25,441 nucleotides of DNA, taken from an uncultured Christensenella sp. Lineage in GTDB: Bacteria > Bacillota > Clostridia > Christensenellales > UBA1242. Location of the stretch: NCBI GenBank assembly GCA_948471335.1, contig CAOKRZ010000005.1, positions 1 through 25,441 of the forward strand, read 5' to 3'. This document shows, piece after piece, positions 1-7,641 of this stretch. A program made the translations under genes and the position numbers. Below the pieces are notes generated by a model, which had not been told where the DNA came from, searched no databases, and saw only the letters and a program-made list of their open reading frames with translations. Position 1 is the first letter of the stretch. Each line of letters begins with the position of its first letter.

Positions 1-1287
1 AATGCTTTTATAGTGTGAAAAAGTGTCAAAACCAACTTTGCCATGATAAGCACCAATTCCACTCGATTTCAGCCCTCCAAAGCCAAGCTTTGAAGTCGCA
101 AGATGAATAATGCAGTCGTTCACGCAGCCGCCGCCATAATTACAAAAATTGGTCACTTTTGCAATGTTTTTTCTTGAAGAAGAAAAGATGTATAAAGCAA
201 GTGGCTTAGAGAGACTGTTCACCTTTTTGATTGCTTCATCAAGATTATCAAATTCAACCATAGGCAAAACTGGTCCAAAAATTTCGGTTTGCATCTCTTC
301 GCTTTCAAAAGTTGAATTAAGAATAGTTGGCTCGATTTTAAGAGATTTTTCGTTAAATTTGCCACCAAAAATCAAGTTTTGATCAGTTATAAGCCTTTTC
401 GCCGCCAAAAATTGTTTTTCGTTGATCATTTTTGGATAATCTGGGTTTCTTATTGGGTCGACTGAGTATTGAAGAACAATTTGCTTTTCAAGTTCTCTTA
501 CAAGTTTTTCTTTGACGCTTTTGTGGCAATAAATATAGTCAGGCGCAACGCAGGTCTGCCCGCAGTTTAAAAATTTGCCAAAGACAATGCGTTTTGCAGC
601 AAGAGCGATGTTTGCAGTTTCGTCAATAATGCAAGGGCTTTTGCCACCCATTTCAAGAGTGACTGTTGTGAAATGTTCTGCCGCCTTTTCCATAACTATT
701 TTGCCAACCCTTGTGCTTCCTGTAAAGAAGATGTGATCGAAGTCCAAATCCAAAAGGAACGAACATTCTTCGCGTCCGCCCATGACAGTAAAAACATCTT
801 CTTCAGAAAATGTTTTTTGAATAAGTTTCTCTATAACCTTGCTGACATTTGAAGATGTCTCGCTTGGCTTTAGCATAACCTTATTCCCTGCTGCAATTGC
901 GTCAACAAGTGGTTCAATTGAAAGCATGAAAGGATAGTTCCAAGGGCTTATGATCAGCACCTGTCCACGTGGGCAAGGTTTTTTATATGACCTTGAAGGA
1001 AACTGAGCAATTGGCGTTGAGACACGTTTATCTTTTGAAAAGCTTTTGCAATGTTTTATCATAAAAGAAATTTCGCTCAAAACAAGGCCGATTTCGCTCA
1101 TATAACTTTCAGTCTTGCTTTTGTTAAGATCTTGTTTCAGTGCATCGCAAATTTCATTCTCCATAAGCAGGATGTTTTTCTTAAGTTTTTTAAGCGCTTT
1201 AACCCTGTTTTTAGGTTCTTGAAGAGGGTTTTGTAAAAGCTTTTCCCTTTGCTTTTTATATACTGATAAAATCCTTTCTTTAGTCAT
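1..1287 (-). CDS. Class 3 NAD(P)-dependent aldehyde dehydrogenase (partial, C-terminus off the left edge)
   Basis: Oxidises aldehydes to carboxylates with NAD(P). The frame is open from the ATG at 1287 to base 1 (429 codons). Class 3 ALDHs are about 455 residues, so only the last few dozen are missing. Visible motifs: SPWNYPF (114-120), Lys140 in MLKPSE, the cofactor loop FTGSTRVG (188-195), general base Glu212 in LEMGGKSP, catalytic Cys246 in NCGQTC, EIFGPV, and the C-terminal GGLKSSGIGAYHG. The short N-terminus and this C-terminal pattern fit the fatty/aromatic (ALDH3, coniferyl) branch. Its start overlaps the end of the upstream alcohol dehydrogenase by 8 bases, so the two are probably translationally coupled and convert alcohol to acid through the aldehyde, or the reverse. 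The substrate cannot be read from sequence. Confidence 0.93.
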   Translation of the reverse strand, partial: MTKERILSVYKKQREKLLQNPLQEPKNRVKALKKLKKNILLMENEICDALKQDLNKSKTESYMSEIGLVLSEISFMIKHCKSFSKDKRVSTPIAQFPSRSYKKPCPRGQVLIISPWNYPFMLSIEPLVDAIAAGNKVMLKPSETSSNVSKVIEKLIQKTFSEEDVFTVMGGREECSFLLDLDFDHIFFTGSTRVGKIVMEKAAEHFTTVTLEMGGKSPCIIDETANIALAAKRIVFGKFLNCGQTCVAPDYIYCHKSVKEKLVRELEKQIVLQYSVDPIRNPDYPKMINEKQFLAAKRLITDQNLIFGGKFNEKSLKIEPTILNSTFESEEMQTEIFGPVLPMVEFDNLDEAIKKVNSLSKPLALYIFSSSRKNIAKVTNFCNYGGGCVNDCIIHLATSKLGFGGLKSSGIGAYHGKVGFDTFSHYKSI

Positions 1288-2482
1288 TTTTCGCCTCTCT
1301 GTAAATCTTTTCAAGATCTTTCGCTGTCCAAAGCACAGGCACTGGATAAAGAGGATTTCCTTCTTTCTCAGCGGCAACAGCAAGTGAAGGAATGTCCTTT
1401 TCTTTTATATCTGCAATAGACGTTGGGATTGACATATACTTATTCATCTCTTCGATTTTTTCAATAAAGATTTTCGCGCCAACCTCTTTTGAAACTGTCT
1501 TATCAAAAAGCCCAGCATATACGCCCATCTTCCAAAGCTTTTTGTAAATCTTTCTTCCATAAGCTTTCAAAACGTATGGCAAAAGAACTGCGTTTGCAAG
1601 CCCGTGAGCAACGTTATATTTTCCTCCCAAAGAGTGCGCAATTGCATGAACATAGCCAACATAGCTTTTTGTAAAAGCAAGCCCTGCCATGTAAGCCGCG
1701 CGAAGCATATTTTCTCTTGCCTTGATATCTTCCCCGTCATCATAGGCTTTTGTAAGGTTTTCAAAGATAAGCTTAACTGCGTCCAAAGCATTAGCTCTTG
1801 TGTCTTTGGTTGTGCTTCTTCCAATAAACGCTTCCACAGCATGCGTGAGCGCGTCCATCCCAGTTGTTGAAGTCACGCTTTTTGGAAGTCCGACTGTAAG
1901 CTCTGGAAGAAGCGCTGCATATCTTGGAATAAGTGGAAAATCATTGATTGCGTATTTATGGCGAGTTTTGCTGTCAGTGATAACAGCCGCCAAAGTTGTT
2001 TCACTTCCTGTGCCAGCCGTTGTTGGAATGGCAATAAGAAGTGGAAGGCGTTTTCTTACCTTCAAAACGCCCTTCATTTGCCCAAGCGATTTTTTAGGTC
2101 TTGCAATTCTTGCCCCTGCACCTTTTGCACAGTCCATTGCACTTCCACCACCAAAGGCAATTATTGCATGAGCATCATACGCTTTATATGCCTTAACCGC
2201 TTCGTCAACATTGTCAGTGGTTGGGTTTGCAACCGTCTTATCATAGGCCTTAACTTTGATGTTCCCTTTTTTAAGCTCTTCTTCCAAGTCTTTTGTAAGC
2301 CCAAGTGAAGAGATACCTTTGTCAGTCACAAGCAAAATTTTGTCAATGTTTCTTTCTTTCAAAACTTTGACAATTTCTTCATAACTATTTAAAGCTTTTG
2401 GCTGTCTGTAAGGCAAAACAGGCAAAAGGATTTTAAAAACAAATTGATAGGTTCTGCAATAAAATTTTTTAAAAATGTTCAT
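1280..2482 (-). CDS. Iron-dependent (group III) alcohol dehydrogenase
   Basis: NAD(P)-dependent interconversion of an alcohol and its aldehyde or ketone. The 400 residues match the family's usual 380-400. The Rossmann-like half carries GGGSAMDCAKG (111-121) and PTTAGTGSE (153-161). The metal-binding helical half supplies Asp210 and His214 in MDALTHAVEAF, then His279 and His293, 14 apart as in FucO-type enzymes. About 30 extra N-terminal residues (aromatic and hydrophobic) precede the core and could associate with a membrane or partner. The ATG has a strong GGAGG six bases upstream. The gene leads a two-gene operon with the overlapping aldehyde dehydrogenase. Substrate is unknown; a butanol/ethanol or 1,2-diol role is possible. 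Confidence 0.95.
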   Translation of the reverse strand: MNIFKKFYCRTYQFVFKILLPVLPYRQPKALNSYEEIVKVLKERNIDKILLVTDKGISSLGLTKDLEEELKKGNIKVKAYDKTVANPTTDNVDEAVKAYKAYDAHAIIAFGGGSAMDCAKGAGARIARPKKSLGQMKGVLKVRKRLPLLIAIPTTAGTGSETTLAAVITDSKTRHKYAINDFPLIPRYAALLPELTVGLPKSVTSTTGMDALTHAVEAFIGRSTTKDTRANALDAVKLIFENLTKAYDDGEDIKARENMLRAAYMAGLAFTKSYVGYVHAIAHSLGGKYNVAHGLANAVLLPYVLKAYGRKIYKKLWKMGVYAGLFDKTVSKEVGAKIFIEKIEEMNKYMSIPTSIADIKEKDIPSLAVAAEKEGNPLYPVPVLWTAKDLEKIYREAKND

Positions 2483-2507
2483 TTCCCCTCCTTATTTTTT
2501 TAAGTAT

Positions 2508-2535
2508 ATTATCACTAAGTCTACTCTTCTGTCAA
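2508..2535 (-). promoter_or_regulatory. Sigma-A promoter of the alcohol/aldehyde dehydrogenase operon
   Basis: On the minus strand TTGACA (2535-2530) and GATAAT (2513-2508) are separated by 16 bases. The predicted start near 2501 leaves a short leader with GGAGG at 2491-2487 ahead of the ATG. Confidence 0.7.
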
Positions 2536-2582
2536 CAAAGTTTAAATCTATTCAAAAGATTGTCGCACTTGTCGAATTTTGT

Positions 2583-2610
2583 TTGACTTGAAAAGAATAA
2601 AAAATATATA
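2583..2610 (+). promoter_or_regulatory. Sigma-A promoter of the inositol monophosphatase-family gene
   Basis: TTGACT (2583-2588), 16-base spacer, TATATA (2605-2610). The predicted start near 2617 lies downstream of an in-frame TTG at 2579, so the ATG at 2633 is the credible start. Confidence 0.55.
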
Positions 2611-2632
2611 CTTAAAGTATAGAGAGGAAAAA

Positions 2633-3373
2633 ATGTTCGAAAAAGAAGGCAAATTTATACAAAAATTGGTGAAAAAACTTAATAAAATATTTTTGGAAGG
2701 TGCATCAGAAAAAATGCATAAAGGCCAAAACGACTTTGTGACTGATAAGGATTTTGCTTGTGAAGAATTTTTAATTTCACAAATCAAAAAGCATTTTCCA
2801 AAAGACAATATAATCAGCGAAGAGACAAACAAAGGCAACACTCTTTCTGACCGCACATGGATCATAGATCCAATCGACGGAACAATCAATTACATGAATG
2901 GCTTGCCAGAATGCGGAATTCAAGTCTGCTTCTACGCACAAGGAGAAACTCAACTTGCATGCTTAAGCTTGCCAAAGCTTAACGAATTCTATTTCGCAAA
3001 AAATGGCAATGGTGCATATCTTAACGGCAAACAAATTGTTATCAACAAAAATGTTGAAATTGAAGATGCGCTCATCACCTTAGGTGACGGAAAAGCAAAA
3101 AATGACATCAGAAAAATTCTTAACAAAAAACTTTTAGGTACAAGATATTTTGGCTGCTCAAGCTTTGAATTTGCAAAGACAGCGTCATCGTCTCTTGCTG
3201 GATACATCCTTATCACAAACAATGTTTGGGATTATATGCCAGGAATGCTTCTTTGCAAAGAAGCAGGTGCGACTTGCCTCACAACCGAGTTTGAAGGTAT
3301 TGTTTGCAGCATCGCAATGTGCAACGAAAACCTTGCCAAGTTTATAACAAGAGAACTTAAGAAAATAAAATAA
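2633..3373 (+). CDS. Inositol monophosphatase family protein
   Basis: Mg2+-dependent phosphomonoesterase fold (246 residues; usual 240-280). The metal-site motifs are present: NDFVTDKD (33-40), the SEET version of GEE (62-65), DPIDGT (79-84) and the C-terminal WDYMPG with Trp199-Asp200. The family covers inositol-1-phosphatase, CysQ-type PAP phosphatase and fructose-bisphosphatase-like enzymes; the substrate cannot be decided here. I chose ATG 2633, preceded by GAGAGG, rather than the TTG at 2579, because a promoter lies between them. The gene diverges from the dehydrogenase pair and ends in a hairpin terminator shared with the convergent small gene. Confidence 0.88.
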   Translation: MFEKEGKFIQKLVKKLNKIFLEGASEKMHKGQNDFVTDKDFACEEFLISQIKKHFPKDNIISEETNKGNTLSDRTWIIDPIDGTINYMNGLPECGIQVCFYAQGETQLACLSLPKLNEFYFAKNGNGAYLNGKQIVINKNVEIEDALITLGDGKAKNDIRKILNKKLLGTRYFGCSSFEFAKTASSSLAGYILITNNVWDYMPGMLLCKEAGATCLTTEFEGIVCSIAMCNENLAKFITRELKKIK

Positions 3374-3377
3374 AAAA

Positions 3378-3402
3378 GAAAGCATATGCTTTCCTTTTTT
3401 TT
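3378..3402. terminator. Bidirectional intrinsic terminator
   Basis: Stem GAAAGCAT/ATGCTTTC (3378-3393) with T8 to the right (3395-3402) and A6 to the left (3372-3377). It can end both the monophosphatase gene (plus) and the small 80-residue gene (minus). Confidence 0.75.
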
Positions 3403-3404
3403 GT

Positions 3405-3647
3405 TTAAACATTTCCGAGTTCTGCGCTGGCGATTTTAAATCCATCTTTTTTCATATCTTCTCCGCCCCCGATTATTAGTTCACTTAAAGATGAATCTGG
3501 AAAAATCGGTCCGATACAATTTTTTGTTTTATCAATTTCCTTAGATGTTGCAGCATAATAAGCTGCTCGCTCAGTGGTTAAGCATGAAACGCGAATCCTT
3601 ATTTTTTTATTAAGTATTTTCTTTAGTTTTATAAGTCCCTTAAACAT
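3405..3647 (-). CDS. Hypothetical 80-residue protein
   Basis: I do not recognise this protein. It begins with a Lys-rich amphipathic stretch (MFKGLIKLKKILNKKIRIRV), has two Cys (22 and 44), and ends in an acidic, Gly-rich half with IIGGGEDMKKDGF. No signal peptide or membrane segment is obvious. The start at 3647 is set by AAAGGAG five bases upstream and by a promoter that falls inside the longer open frame (which reaches 3698). The near-consensus promoter and clean terminator argue that it is a real monocistronic gene. No function can be assigned. Confidence 0.65.
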   Translation of the reverse strand: MFKGLIKLKKILNKKIRIRVSCLTTERAAYYAATSKEIDKTKNCIGPIFPDSSLSELIIGGGEDMKKDGFKIASAELGNV

Positions 3648-3669
3648 GTTTACTCCTTTATTTGATAGA

Positions 3670-3698
3670 AGTCTAACATAAAATAAGGAGTTTGTCAA
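3670..3698 (-). promoter_or_regulatory. Near-consensus promoter of the 80-residue gene
   Basis: Minus strand TTGACA (3698-3693), 17-base spacer, TAGACT (3675-3670). It begins immediately after the lipoprotein stop codon, so the small gene can be expressed independently of the genes upstream. Confidence 0.7.
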
Positions 3699-3702
3699 GC
3701 AC

Positions 3703-4185
3703 TTATTCTTCCATGAAGATTGTGCCTTCTTTTATTTTGATTTTATATGTTTGTTTTGGCGCGGCTTCCTTCCATTCAATTTTGATTTCAATTTCCTTTT
3801 TCTCTTGGCTTACAATTGGAGTTAAAACAACTCTTCCTGTTTTTTCATTGTTGACAATTTGATAGATTTCGTCTGCGATCATTTTTTTGCCGTCAATCCA
3901 AAGTGCGCTGCTTTCAAAATCTTTAACTTCGCTTGGGGCTTTAATTTCAATGCCCACGCGACAGCCGTCTTCTTCCCAACCTTTTGTTATATCTTTTTTA
4001 TAGAACTGAACAATTTGCCCTTCTCCGCCAAAAGTTGCTGTGTGCGAAGAAGAGTCATAAACAAAGTCAAGGCTTCCACCAGTCATCTCTGCATCACGTA
4101 AAATTTCGCTGTAAGGATAAGCATGTCCGCATGAAGTCAAAAGCAAAAGGCAAAGTAAAAAGATTGGCAATTTGAGATATTTCAT
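3703..4185 (-). CDS. Putative lipoprotein, unknown function
   Basis: A 160-residue exported lipoprotein. Residues 1-19 form a lipoprotein signal peptide (hydrophobic run, then LLLLTSCG with the lipobox Cys at 19). The mature part is mainly charged beta-strand-like sequence with no motif I recognise. The ATG at 4185 is preferred: the alternative GTG at 4191 would abut the AAGGAG ribosome binding site. It lies 44 bases downstream of the sugar symporter on the same strand and may be co-transcribed with it. That would suggest a surface role linked to uptake, but the context is the only evidence. The gap to the symporter holds a perfect 14-base palindrome. Confidence 0.8.
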   Translation of the reverse strand: MKYLKLPIFLLCLLLLTSCGHAYPYSEILRDAEMTGGSLDFVYDSSSHTATFGGEGQIVQFYKKDITKGWEEDGCRVGIEIKAPSEVKDFESSALWIDGKKMIADEIYQIVNNEKTGRVVLTPIVSQEKKEIEIKIEWKEAAPKQTYKIKIKEGTIFMEE

Positions 4186-4202
4186 AATCACTCCTTAGCG
4201 AT

Positions 4203-4216
4203 ATTTTGCGCAAAAT
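4203..4216. promoter_or_regulatory. Perfect 14-base palindrome between symporter and lipoprotein genes
   Basis: ATTTTGCGCAAAAT lies inside a larger inverted repeat, GATATTTT (4200-4207) and AAAATATC (4223-4230). It sits 17 bases upstream of the lipoprotein start. It could be an operator or an mRNA hairpin at the gene junction; no T-run follows it. Confidence 0.35.
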
Positions 4217-4229
4217 CAAGTGAAAATAT

Positions 4230-5720
4230 CTATTTTTTATCATTTTTTGCCGTTGAAACCGCATTTAGCTTGTTTATTTGTATTTCCGAAGCCTCTTCCG
4301 CTTCATCAAATTTTTCTCTTGAAAGAATCATTTGAACCTTCAAAATGTCGGCTCGTTTGATTGAATATTTTGAAAAACAAAGAATGCCAAGAGCGAGAAA
4401 AATTGAACAGCCAAAGAAGACAATCATTCCAAGCCCGTTCTGCACGCTCATAGCCTGCACTGGTTGAGTGGAATCAAACCTTATGATATCGAGAAGGAAT
4501 CCAATGATAAGAAGCGCGATTGAATTTGCAAGGTTGTATGTGAAAGTGAAAAAGCCCGTGTAAGCCCCTGCGTTATTTTTCCCCGTTTTATACATTTGCA
4601 TTGTCACAACATCAGCATACATTGAAAAAGGAAGAGAATACATTGCACCCGCACCTACTCCACAGAAAAAGATGCATGGAAGAGCGATAAAAAACATAAG
4701 TTCAGCTGGAATATATGCCCTAAAAAGAAAGGTCAAAACAGTGAGGAAAATGCCAAAAACAATTGTTGAAAGTGAGATGATGAGTGAGCGTTTTTTGTCC
4801 AGCCTTTTTGCAAGATAGACCCACAAAGGTTGACTTAAGATTGCCCCGCCAAAAAGGCAAATGAGAATGACGGAAATCTGCGCGCTTGAAAAGTGATAGC
4901 AATACGTGAAAAGATGCATGCCAACTGCTGTCAAAAATGCAGAGGCAATTGTCGCGCATGAATAGCCTAGGATAACTGACCGAAAATCTTTTTTCTTCAA
5001 GATTTCAAAATATCCGCCAAGAAGTTTTGAAAGTTCAAACTTCTTTTTCTCTTCCATGGTATAAATGTTTCGGGTTTTTTGGACGTGATGAAGCGTGCCA
5101 AAGATTGTGATAAGCCCGAATGTCAAAAGAAGGGCTGAATTTATATACGCAATGTTTATATACCCTTTTTGAGAAAAATCTGTTTGAATGCCAATTGAAA
5201 TTGAAGGCATGAAAAGATACATAAGGATGCTTGGCATGATCATCCCCATAATTGAAAAAGCGGTTTTATAGCCTTGAACTTTTGACTGCTCGTTATAGTC
5301 TGGCGCGATGTCAATGCCAAGCGCTGAATAAGGCGTTCCAAAAAATGTGTTTGCAGTTTCAATTGCAAGAAGGAAAACGAGAAGCCATAAAAACTTTCCA
5401 CTTTGGGCAAGACTTTGCGGCATTGACCAAATGAGGATATTTATGATTGATATGGCAAAAATCCCAAACAGCATAAAGCCGTGACGCTTGCCAAAAAATT
5501 TGTTTCGGCAATTGTCGCTAAGATGCCCAATAAGCGGATCGCTTACGCCATCCCAAAGTGAAGCTATTGCAACAGCGATTCCAACAAGAGAGCCCGAAAT
5601 GCCCATAACACTTGTTCCAAAAAACATTATAAAATTGCTCATAGTGTTTGACATTGAGCCATATCCAAGCGCACCAACAGAATAGCAAAGTTTAGTCCTT
5701 GCAGGTAATGATTTTTTCAC
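4230..5720 (-). CDS. GPH-family (MelB-like) sugar:cation symporter
   Basis: Membrane transporter of the glycoside-pentoside-hexuronide:cation symporter branch of the MFS fold (496 residues; family 450-510). The N-terminus KLCYSVGALGYG and the first cytoplasmic signature WDGVSDPLIGHLSDN, followed by GKRHGFML, are the family hallmarks. About 12 hydrophobic segments are visible, with a charged cytoplasmic tail of about 50 residues. The substrate is not predictable; sugars, uronides or glycosides are likely. Translation starts at GTG 5720. No Shine-Dalgarno precedes it, and a TAAGAT -10 element lies exactly six bases upstream, so the mRNA may be leaderless. A palindrome overlaps that -10. It is insulated from the upstream gene by a terminator at 5746-5774. 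Confidence 0.9.
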   Translation of the reverse strand: MKKSLPARTKLCYSVGALGYGSMSNTMSNFIMFFGTSVMGISGSLVGIAVAIASLWDGVSDPLIGHLSDNCRNKFFGKRHGFMLFGIFAISIINILIWSMPQSLAQSGKFLWLLVFLLAIETANTFFGTPYSALGIDIAPDYNEQSKVQGYKTAFSIMGMIMPSILMYLFMPSISIGIQTDFSQKGYINIAYINSALLLTFGLITIFGTLHHVQKTRNIYTMEEKKKFELSKLLGGYFEILKKKDFRSVILGYSCATIASAFLTAVGMHLFTYCYHFSSAQISVILICLFGGAILSQPLWVYLAKRLDKKRSLIISLSTIVFGIFLTVLTFLFRAYIPAELMFFIALPCIFFCGVGAGAMYSLPFSMYADVVTMQMYKTGKNNAGAYTGFFTFTYNLANSIALLIIGFLLDIIRFDSTQPVQAMSVQNGLGMIVFFGCSIFLALGILCFSKYSIKRADILKVQMILSREKFDEAEEASEIQINKLNAVSTAKNDKK

Positions 5721-5726
5721 ATGACT

Positions 5727-5747
5727 ATCTTATGCATGTCCGCATAA
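5727..5747 (-). promoter_or_regulatory. -10 element and overlapping palindromic operator of the symporter gene
   Basis: Minus strand TAAGAT occupies 5732-5727 and the GTG start follows after six bases. An inverted repeat TTATGC-N6-GCATAA (5730-5747) overlaps the -10, as expected of a repressor site. No good -35 is visible at 16-18 bases, which would fit a regulated promoter. The regulator is not identifiable. Confidence 0.4.
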
Positions 5748-5774
5748 AAAAAATGCCCAAACGATATTGGACAT
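5746..5774 (-). terminator. Intrinsic terminator after the possible CYTH-like gene
   Basis: Minus strand ATGTCCAA (5774-5767), six-base loop, TTGGGCAT (5760-5753), then a T-run to 5746. It starts three bases past the stop codon of the upstream gene. Confidence 0.85.
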
Positions 5775-5776
5775 TT

Positions 5777-6490
5777 CTAATTTTCTTTTTCAGGTTTGTT
5801 AACCGCACTAAGCAGTCTTTTTGCAATTTCAAATCTTGTTTGCTGATATGGCACAAGCTCTTTGCACCAGTGATCAACCGCTTCAATAATTTCAGCGTTT
5901 TCGCATTCAAACTCTTCTCCTTGTGGAAGAATCAAAGTGACACCAAGCCTTTTAACTTTCTTGTTTGTCACAAGGTCTTTATACGTCGTTTTTTCAAAGA
6001 ACAAAACGGCTTCATATCCAAGTCCGCCAAGAATTTTGTATCTTTGCCCTTTCACTTCAATTTGAATCTTAGGCATTGTCTTTCTCACGATTGAAACAAG
6101 GTCAATAGTAAACTCAGTTGAAAATGAATTTTCAATCGCTTGAGAGATTTGAATAGGAAAATCTTTAGGTTCTTCATTGCCATCGCATTCGCCGAGGAAA
6201 AACTTTTGCGCCCTTGACTTAAAAGCTGTTGGCAGATTTGAAATCTTTCGCACTTTGAAATAGCTTTTTCCTTCATCCATCTGCTTGCTGATAACAAGCC
6301 CTGCATTTGAAAGAAGATTGGAATTTATATCATATATAATTTCGTTGCCTTTAAATTTGCCGTCATATTCAAAGCGATAAAACTTAAGCTCACGATCAAG
6401 CTTTTTAAGCACTTTGTTAAAGTTTTTGCCGATAAGCATATAATGGACTTTCCTTCTGTTTTCGTTTTCAAGTTTGTCGTTACTTTTCAC
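5777..6490 (-). CDS. Hypothetical protein, possibly CYTH-like
   Basis: A 237-residue soluble protein. The N-terminal part alternates charged and hydrophobic residues in strand-like fashion. The segment YDINSNLLSNAGLVISK followed by YFKVRKI (about 53-83) resembles the central strands of CYTH/triphosphate-tunnel proteins (inorganic triphosphatase, class IV adenylate cyclase). The usual N-terminal ExExK signature is not evident, so the call is weak. The C-terminal helix contains DHWCKELVPYQQTRFEIAKRL. The start is GTG at 6490, with AAGGAG eight bases upstream. It has its own promoter and terminator, so it is monocistronic, and it diverges from rubrerythrin. Confidence 0.7.
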   Translation of the reverse strand: MKSNDKLENENRRKVHYMLIGKNFNKVLKKLDRELKFYRFEYDGKFKGNEIIYDINSNLLSNAGLVISKQMDEGKSYFKVRKISNLPTAFKSRAQKFFLGECDGNEEPKDFPIQISQAIENSFSTEFTIDLVSIVRKTMPKIQIEVKGQRYKILGGLGYEAVLFFEKTTYKDLVTNKKVKRLGVTLILPQGEEFECENAEIIEAVDHWCKELVPYQQTRFEIAKRLLSAVNKPEKEN

Positions 6491-6510
6491 CGCTTTTCTC
6501 CTTTTTCTTT

Positions 6511-6539
6511 ATTTTACATGCTTTTTAAAAAAAAATCAA
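6511..6539 (-). promoter_or_regulatory. Promoter of the possible CYTH-like gene
   Basis: Minus strand TTGATT (6539-6534), 17-base spacer, TAAAAT (6516-6511). It lies in the divergent gap with rubrerythrin; no equally clear promoter was found for the rubrerythrin side. Confidence 0.6.
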
Positions 6540-6588
6540 ATGTTTAATATCTTTTTTTTCGGTCAATAAATTTAAAGGAGGAATTTTT

Positions 6589-7191
6589 ATGGATTTTAAT
6601 AAAAGCAAAACCAAAGAAAATCTAGCCCGAATCTTTGCGGCTGAATGTCAAGACGGTGCAAGATATCAATTTATGGCAAAAGCCGCCCTAAGTGAAGGTT
6701 ATTCTTACATCAGTGACCAGCTTAAAGCGCTTGCAAAAAATGAAATGGCGCATGCTTCGATGATTTATGGCCTTATTTTAGAAAAACTTGACAAAGGCAA
6801 AGACAATGTGCCAATTGAAGCGGGATATCCTTTCGAGCCAAGTCTTTTGAAAGTCAGTCTGTCTACGTCTGCTGAAATTGAAGAATATGAAGCAAAAAAC
6901 ATTTACCCAAGCTTTGCAAAAGTTGCAAAAGATGAAGGCTTTCCAGAAATCGCAAAGAAGATTTTGTTTATTGCCAAAGTTGAAGAAACCCACCACCAAA
7001 AGCTTAACGCATTTGCAAAGCTTTATAAGGCAAACAAACTATATAAAAACAGTGAGCCTATTCTATGGTCATGTTCAAACTGCGGTCACAGCGAGATGTC
7101 AAAATCTGCATGGCAAAAATGTCCGCTTTGTGAATATCCTCAAGGCTATGTCATCGTGCCGCAAGATAAACTTACAAGTTTGTATCAATAA
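6589..7191 (+). CDS. Rubrerythrin
   Basis: Cytoplasmic non-haem di-iron peroxidase that reduces H2O2 in anaerobes, taking electrons through its rubredoxin-type site. It has 200 residues, the usual size. The ferritin-like four-helix domain supplies Glu19, Glu52 and His55 (ExxH in NEMAHA), Glu residues around 98-101 before NIYPSFAKVA, Glu120, and Glu132/His135 (EETH). The C-terminal rubredoxin-like domain has Cys162-x2-Cys165 and Cys178-x2-Cys181. A perfect AAAGGAGG precedes the ATG. It is monocistronic, bounded by a terminator. Regulation by a peroxide sensor would be usual, but no PerR-type box was recognised. Confidence 0.96.
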   Translation: MDFNKSKTKENLARIFAAECQDGARYQFMAKAALSEGYSYISDQLKALAKNEMAHASMIYGLILEKLDKGKDNVPIEAGYPFEPSLLKVSLSTSAEIEEYEAKNIYPSFAKVAKDEGFPEIAKKILFIAKVEETHHQKLNAFAKLYKANKLYKNSEPILWSCSNCGHSEMSKSAWQKCPLCEYPQGYVIVPQDKLTSLYQ

Positions 7192-7193
7192 AT

Positions 7194-7224
7194 AAAAAAA
7201 GCGCAACTCAAGTTGCGTTTTTTT
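7194..7224. terminator. Bidirectional terminator between rubrerythrin and HU genes
   Basis: Stem CGCAACT-CA-AGTTGCG (7202-7217) is flanked by A7 on the left and T7 on the right, so it can end both convergent genes. Confidence 0.85.
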
Positions 7225-7231
7225 AGGCCTA

Positions 7232-7504
7232 TTAGTTAAAAAGATTTTTAAAACTGTTACCGAATTTAAAAACAGGGTTTTTAGTTGCATCAATCTTAAC
7301 TTTCTCTTTTGTGAGAGGGTTGATGCCAGTGCGAGCAGCTCTTGACTTGATTTCAAATGAACCGAATCCAGCGATCTGAATTTTTTCTCCTTCTTTAAGT
7401 GTGTCAGCAATTGTTGCGACCATGGCATCAAAAGCAAGTCCTGCATCTTTTTGAGTGAAATTTGCTTTATCAGCGAATGCTTTGATAAATTGTTGTTTGT
7501 TCAT
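7232..7504 (-). CDS. hup: HU-family DNA-binding protein
   Basis: Nucleoid-associated dimer that bends DNA without much sequence specificity. The 90 residues are standard for HU. The N-terminal helices MNKQQFIKAFADKAN and the signature GFGSFEIKSRAARTGINPLT (46-65) in the DNA-gripping beta arm are intact, followed by VFKFGNSFKNLF. IHF-specific features are not evident, and Firmicutes use HU. AAAGGAG precedes the ATG, and a strong promoter lies at 7550-7578. It is monocistronic and convergent with rubrerythrin. Confidence 0.97.
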   Translation of the reverse strand: MNKQQFIKAFADKANFTQKDAGLAFDAMVATIADTLKEGEKIQIAGFGSFEIKSRAARTGINPLTKEKVKIDATKNPVFKFGNSFKNLFN

Positions 7505-7549
7505 TTATCATCTCTCCTTTTTATATATTAGGCCTTCTTGCCTATCTTC

Positions 7550-7578
7550 ATATTAACATAAAGAAAAGAAATATCCAA
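7550..7578 (-). promoter_or_regulatory. Extended -10 promoter of the HU gene
   Basis: Minus strand TTGGAT (7578-7573), 17-base spacer ending in TGT, TAATAT (7555-7550). The TGn before the -10 makes it an extended -10 type. Confidence 0.65.
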
Positions 7579-7641
7579 ACAAAAACGGCAAAAAATAACC
7601 AAAAAATTGAGTATTAAGTTAAGAATTTTGACATAAGAATT

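Noticed and set aside
1800..2308. Plus-strand open frames antisense to the alcohol dehydrogenase
   Set aside because: Shadow frames opposite a full-length, motif-complete enzyme.
2579..2632. TTG start extending the monophosphatase by 18 residues
   Set aside because: The promoter overlaps this stretch, and the ATG at 2633 has its own ribosome binding site.
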